This document shows, one piece after another, positions 61,225 through 64,000 of a stretch of 64,000 bases of DNA; position 1 is the first letter of the stretch; the number at the start of each line of letters is the position of its first letter. This stretch comes from Pseudomonas fluorescens (GTDB lineage: Bacteria > Pseudomonadota > Gammaproteobacteria > Pseudomonadales > Pseudomonadaceae). Location of the stretch: positions 1 to 64,000 of the forward strand of contig NZ_JAGGOG010000023.1 in the NCBI RefSeq assembly GCF_018614655.1, written 5' to 3'. The translations under genes and the position numbers were made by a program. Under the pieces are notes generated by a model. The model searched no databases. It was not told the DNA's origin and worked only from the letters and a program-made list of their open reading frames with translations.

Positions 61225-61292
61225 CATCGCGGGCAAGCCCGGCTCCCACACTGGAATGCTGTCACCTGTGGGAGCCGGGCTTGCCCGCGATG
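61225..61292. repeat. Perfect 26-bp REP palindrome upstream of kdp
   Basis: Arms 61225-61250 and 61267-61292 (core GGGCAAGCCCGGCTCCCACA) are perfectly complementary around a 16-nt loop. It is the common P. fluorescens CGGGCAAGC/GGGAGC REP type, in the divergent gap between kdpF and the ethanolamine permease gene. Confidence 0.88.
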
Positions 61293-61402
61293 GCGCCGTC
61301 AGCATCACCGCCGCACTTATCTGGTGCAGCAAGGAACGTATTCAAACGCAAAACCGTCCCCCAGGCGACAGCGGAACCGCTTTACGACACCGTTGCCGGG
61401 AA

Positions 61403-61418
61403 TGGCATGACCACTGCA
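61403..61418 (+). promoter_or_regulatory. Candidate sigma-54 (-24/-12) promoter of eat
   Basis: TGGCATGACCACTGCA aligns with the sigma-54 consensus TGGCACGNNNNTTGCA with two mismatches, keeping the essential GG and GC at correct spacing. It would start transcription about 28 bp before the eat ATG. In P. aeruginosa ethanolamine catabolism is controlled by EatR, a sigma-54 enhancer-binding activator, which supports the call. Confidence 0.6.
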
Positions 61419-61457
61419 ACGTCCTGAAACATTACACACCGTTCAGGGAGCAACACG

Positions 61458-62822
61458 ATGAACACACAACTCAAACCAACCTTGGGCACCTTGCACTTAT
61501 GGGGTATCGCCGTCGGGCTGGTGATTTCCGGGGAGTACTTTGGCTGGAGCTATGGCTGGGGCGTGGCCGGTACCCTGGGCTTTTTGGTGACCTCATTGAT
61601 GGTCGCCGCCATGTACACCTGCTTTATCTTCAGTTTCACCGAGCTGACTACCGCAATTCCCCATGCAGGAGGACCCTTTGCCTACAGCCGCCGGGCGTTT
61701 GGCGAGAAAGGCGGCTTGATTGCAGGGTTGGCGACGCTGATTGAATTTGTCTTCGCACCACCGGCCATCGCCCTGGCCATCGGTGCCTACCTGAATGTGC
61801 AGTTTCCGGCCCTCGACCCAAAACACGCCGCCGTGGGCGCTTACATTGTGTTCATGGGCCTGAACATTCTCGGAGTCAAACTGGCGGCAACCTTTGAACT
61901 GGTGGTCTGCGTGCTGGCCGTCGCCGAACTGCTGGTATTCATGGGCGTGGTCGCGCCTGCCTTCAGTTTCAGCAACTTCGCTCTCAATGGCTGGGCCGGC
62001 TCCGACACCTTCGGCGCGCCTGCGATTGCCGGTATGTTTGCCGCGATTCCATTTGCCATCTGGTTCTTCCTCGCCATCGAAGGCGCCGCCATGGCCGCCG
62101 AAGAAGCCAAGGACCCGAAACGCACGATTCCCAAGGCTTATATCAGCGGCATCCTGACGCTGGTGATCCTGGCGATGGGCGTGATGTTCTTCGCCGGCGG
62201 CGTGGGTGACTGGCGCACGCTGTCGAACATCAACGATCCGCTGCCGCAAGCGATGAAAACCGTGGTCGGTGACAGTTCAGGCTGGCTACACATGCTGGTG
62301 TGGATTGGCTTGTTTGGCCTGGTGGCCAGCTTCCACGGCATCATCCTTGGCTACTCTCGCCAGTTCTTTGCCCTGGCGCGTGCCGGGTATTTACCTTCTT
62401 TCCTCGCCAAGCTGTCGCGCTTTCAGACGCCCCATCGGGCAATCATCGCCGGTGGTATCGTCGGTATCGCAGCAATCTACAGCGATGGCCTGATCAACCT
62501 GGGTGGCATGACCCTCACTGCGGCGATGATCACCATGGCGGTGTTCGGCGCCATTGTGATGTACATCATGAGCATGCTCAGTCTGTTCAAACTGCGCAAA
62601 ACCGAACCGATGCTGGAACGCACCTTCCGTGCCCCGGGTTAACCCATCGTTCCCGGCATCGCCCTGGTGCTGGCCGTGGTGTGCCTGGTGGCGATGGCCT
62701 GGTTCAACACGCTGATCGGGCTGATTTTCCTCGGTTTCATGGCGGTGGGTTATGTCTACTTCCAACTGACTGCACAAGACCGCGCCGACGCACCGGCTGA
62801 CGCGATGTTGACCGGACTCTGA
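61458..62822 (+). pseudogene. eat: Ethanolamine permease gene broken by an in-frame TAA
   Basis: This encodes an APC-family ethanolamine permease of 454 codons (PLHLWGIAVGL-type start LGTLHLWGIAVGLVISGEYFG, SFTELTTAIPHAGGPFAYSRR). Codon 395 (62640-62642) is TAA in FRAPG-stop-PIVPGIALVLAVV; the family normally has Tyr there (TAT/TAC), so a single base change would explain it. The frame continues cleanly for 60 codons to the TGA at 62820-62822, holding the last two membrane helices. The truncated 394-residue product would probably not fold or transport. A sequencing error must be excluded. No eutBC or acsA genes follow here. Confidence 0.85.
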
Positions 62823-62931
62823 GTCTCGAGGCAGAACGGGGCTACAATGGAACCACTGATAAACCCCGTAGCTCAAAGCTGATATTGCCGTGGGAAATCC
62901 TCCCGCGGCAAGCTGCCTCAAGGAGAGCGTT

Positions 62932-63099
62932 ATGCCCTGGTATGCCTGGTTGATTCTGGTGGTTGCGATCGGTTCGATCGTCGGTGGATTGTTGATGCTG
63001 CGTGACAGCGCCAACAAGGTGGAATTGACGGACGAACAACGCAAACGCGTGGCCGAACGCAACGCCCAGGCGGATGCCAAGGACTCACAGGATCGCTGA
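62932..63099 (+). CDS. DUF2897-family small membrane protein
   Basis: A 55-residue protein: an N-terminal membrane helix (about 3-23, WYAWLILVVAIGSIVGGLL) followed by a charged tail (about 24-55, KVELTDEQRKRVAERNAQAD). This is the DUF2897 pattern; no function is known. AAGGAGAGCGTT lies 6-8 nt before the ATG at 62932. Its stop directly abuts that of the convergent DUF1989 gene, with no space for a terminator. Confidence 0.85.
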   Translation: MPWYAWLILVVAIGSIVGGLLMLRDSANKVELTDEQRKRVAERNAQADAKDSQDR

Positions 63100-63954
63100 T
63101 CAGGATGACTCCCAATCCGCCTTGGCGATATGCAACCCGTGCTGGCCTTTATAGGCAGCACGTTCGGGCTGGCTCCAGCCTGCGAGCAGCCCGTCTTCCA
63201 ATCGATAAATCTCCACCCCCAACGGACGGCACACGGTCAGCGGATCCTGTGCATCCGGCCCCCACATCGGCAGTGACAGATCCCCGCCCGGGCATGTCGA
63301 CAGCGCGCACAGCAAATCAATCTCGGCAAAGAACTCCAGGTAGTCACCTTTCTGCGCAGGACAGGCCTTCATAAAATACATGTCGTCGTGATTGAGCCCG
63401 GTGCACTGAAAGATATTCAGCACGTCATGCACATCAAACTCCGTCAGCCCGTGGGGCAGCACTGCGCGGGTCAGGTTTGAATGGCAATGGTGGTGGAAGT
63501 CCTCCCCCGTCAGCATCTTGTTCACATAGGGATCGCAGCGCGTGCCCAGCAAATCGTGCAAACGCCCACCGTGTTCATCAATGCCATAACCGGCCAGGCT
63601 GTCATCAGTGATGGTCACCAATGGCCTCAGGAACGGCAGATTCGACCAGAGCCGATCATGGGTACTGACATGGGCGCCCTGCAACTGCCGGGTACGCGCC
63701 GCCCATAAACGCTCGCGTGGGTCGTTAGTATTCCACACGTTGAAATCACCCACCTGCGGCCCCACCGGCGTGGTGACCCGAAACACATGACCGGCGGGGA
63801 CCTTCCATGCCCGCCCGGTGCGGATCGGCACTTCGAACTGTTCGATCAGCGTGCGTTGATCAACAGCATCGCGAACCCGCTCGTAGAACGCCTTGTCGAC
63901 CTGCAAGGCCGAGCCTTTACTCACCTGGTAAGCGGCGGGATAGTCTTTATACAT
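63100..63954 (-). CDS. DUF1989 (urea carboxylase-associated-like) protein
   Basis: A 284-residue protein of the DUF1989 family found beside urea/guanidine carboxylases and elsewhere. Cysteine and histidine clusters fit a metal site: LGTRCDPYVNKMLTGEDFHHHCHSN, NIFQCTGL and STCPGGDLS; also QVGDFNVWNTNDP near residue 70. Substrate unknown here, as no urea or guanidine genes are adjacent. The start is the ATG at 63954. Beyond it (63955-64000) the window shows only upstream DNA. Confidence 0.85.
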   Translation of the reverse strand: MYKDYPAAYQVSKGSALQVDKAFYERVRDAVDQRTLIEQFEVPIRTGRAWKVPAGHVFRVTTPVGPQVGDFNVWNTNDPRERLWAARTRQLQGAHVSTHDRLWSNLPFLRPLVTITDDSLAGYGIDEHGGRLHDLLGTRCDPYVNKMLTGEDFHHHCHSNLTRAVLPHGLTEFDVHDVLNIFQCTGLNHDDMYFMKACPAQKGDYLEFFAEIDLLCALSTCPGGDLSLPMWGPDAQDPLTVCRPLGVEIYRLEDGLLAGWSQPERAAYKGQHGLHIAKADWESS

Positions 63955-64000
63955 GGTGAACGTCCTCCATCAGAATGAGTAAACAGAGCCAGCGACAGGC

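Noticed and set aside
1..64000. CRISPR arrays, rRNA and tRNA genes
   Set aside because: No regularly spaced direct repeats, no CCA-ending cloverleaf-like segment and no rRNA-like sequence was recognised in any gap.

Overview
The window is a chromosomal segment of a Pseudomonas, most likely of the fluorescens group. The evidence is gene content (oprI, cysB, efp/earP, sagS/ospR/gpx, kdpFABCDE), roughly 60% GC, and REP/REPIN palindromes of the type common in P. fluorescens. Much of the gene order matches, from memory, the P. aeruginosa stretch from sagS through htpX, tpm, deaD, ohrR/ohr, efp/earP, oprI and tesA to an MltF-type transglycosylase and a chemoreceptor. The cysB to class I DAHP synthase block (26.5-31.8 kb) sits inside it. 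I saw no rRNA, tRNA, insertion sequence, prophage or CRISPR array.

Layout. 0-3.5 kb: an EvgS/BvgS-type hybrid kinase that enters from the left with an in-frame stop at the first codon. 3.5-11.5 kb: oxidative repair and stress genes (free-Met sulfoxide reductase, SagS kinase, OspR, glutathione peroxidase, MsrB, AlaA, HtpX). 11.6-23 kb: tpm, ygiD, deaD, a crotonase, a spermidine-synthase-like protein, class II DAHP synthase, a YcaQ-type protein, a DUF1127 protein with a LysR regulator, a TauE permease and a second LysR regulator. 22.6-25.5 kb: OhrR/Ohr and the EF-P/EarP translation pair. 25.6-32.2 kb: small hypotheticals, cysB, a Usp, a cytosolic nucleotidase, a PanE-like reductase, class I DAHP synthase. 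32.2-38.9 kb: oprI, an L,D-transpeptidase, tesA with the divergent YbbA/YbbP exporter, greB.

39.0-44.0 kb is an accessory-looking module: a divergent coiled-coil protein, then an overlapping set of ABC ATPase, ABC-2 permease and GldG-like auxiliary protein. Its promoter region and first two ABC genes are visibly AT-rich (32% GC in one counted 60-nt stretch), and it lies between genes that look like conserved core. This is the best candidate for an undescribed system.

44.0-52.8 kb: DoxX, MltF-like transglycosylase, TatD, a chemoreceptor, a thioesterase, a CHAD protein and a patatin. 52.9-61.1 kb: the complete kdpFABCDE potassium locus on the minus strand, including the 29-residue KdpF, punctuated by REP elements. 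61.4-64 kb: a probable sigma-54 promoter driving an ethanolamine permease gene broken by an in-frame TAA, then a DUF2897 protein and a DUF1989 protein.

Themes: thiol and peroxide defence (MsrC, MsrB, Gpx, OspR, Ohr, OhrR), envelope functions, two unrelated DAHP synthases feeding the shikimate pathway, and promoter architectures in which the OspR and OhrR targets overlap the -35/-10 elements.
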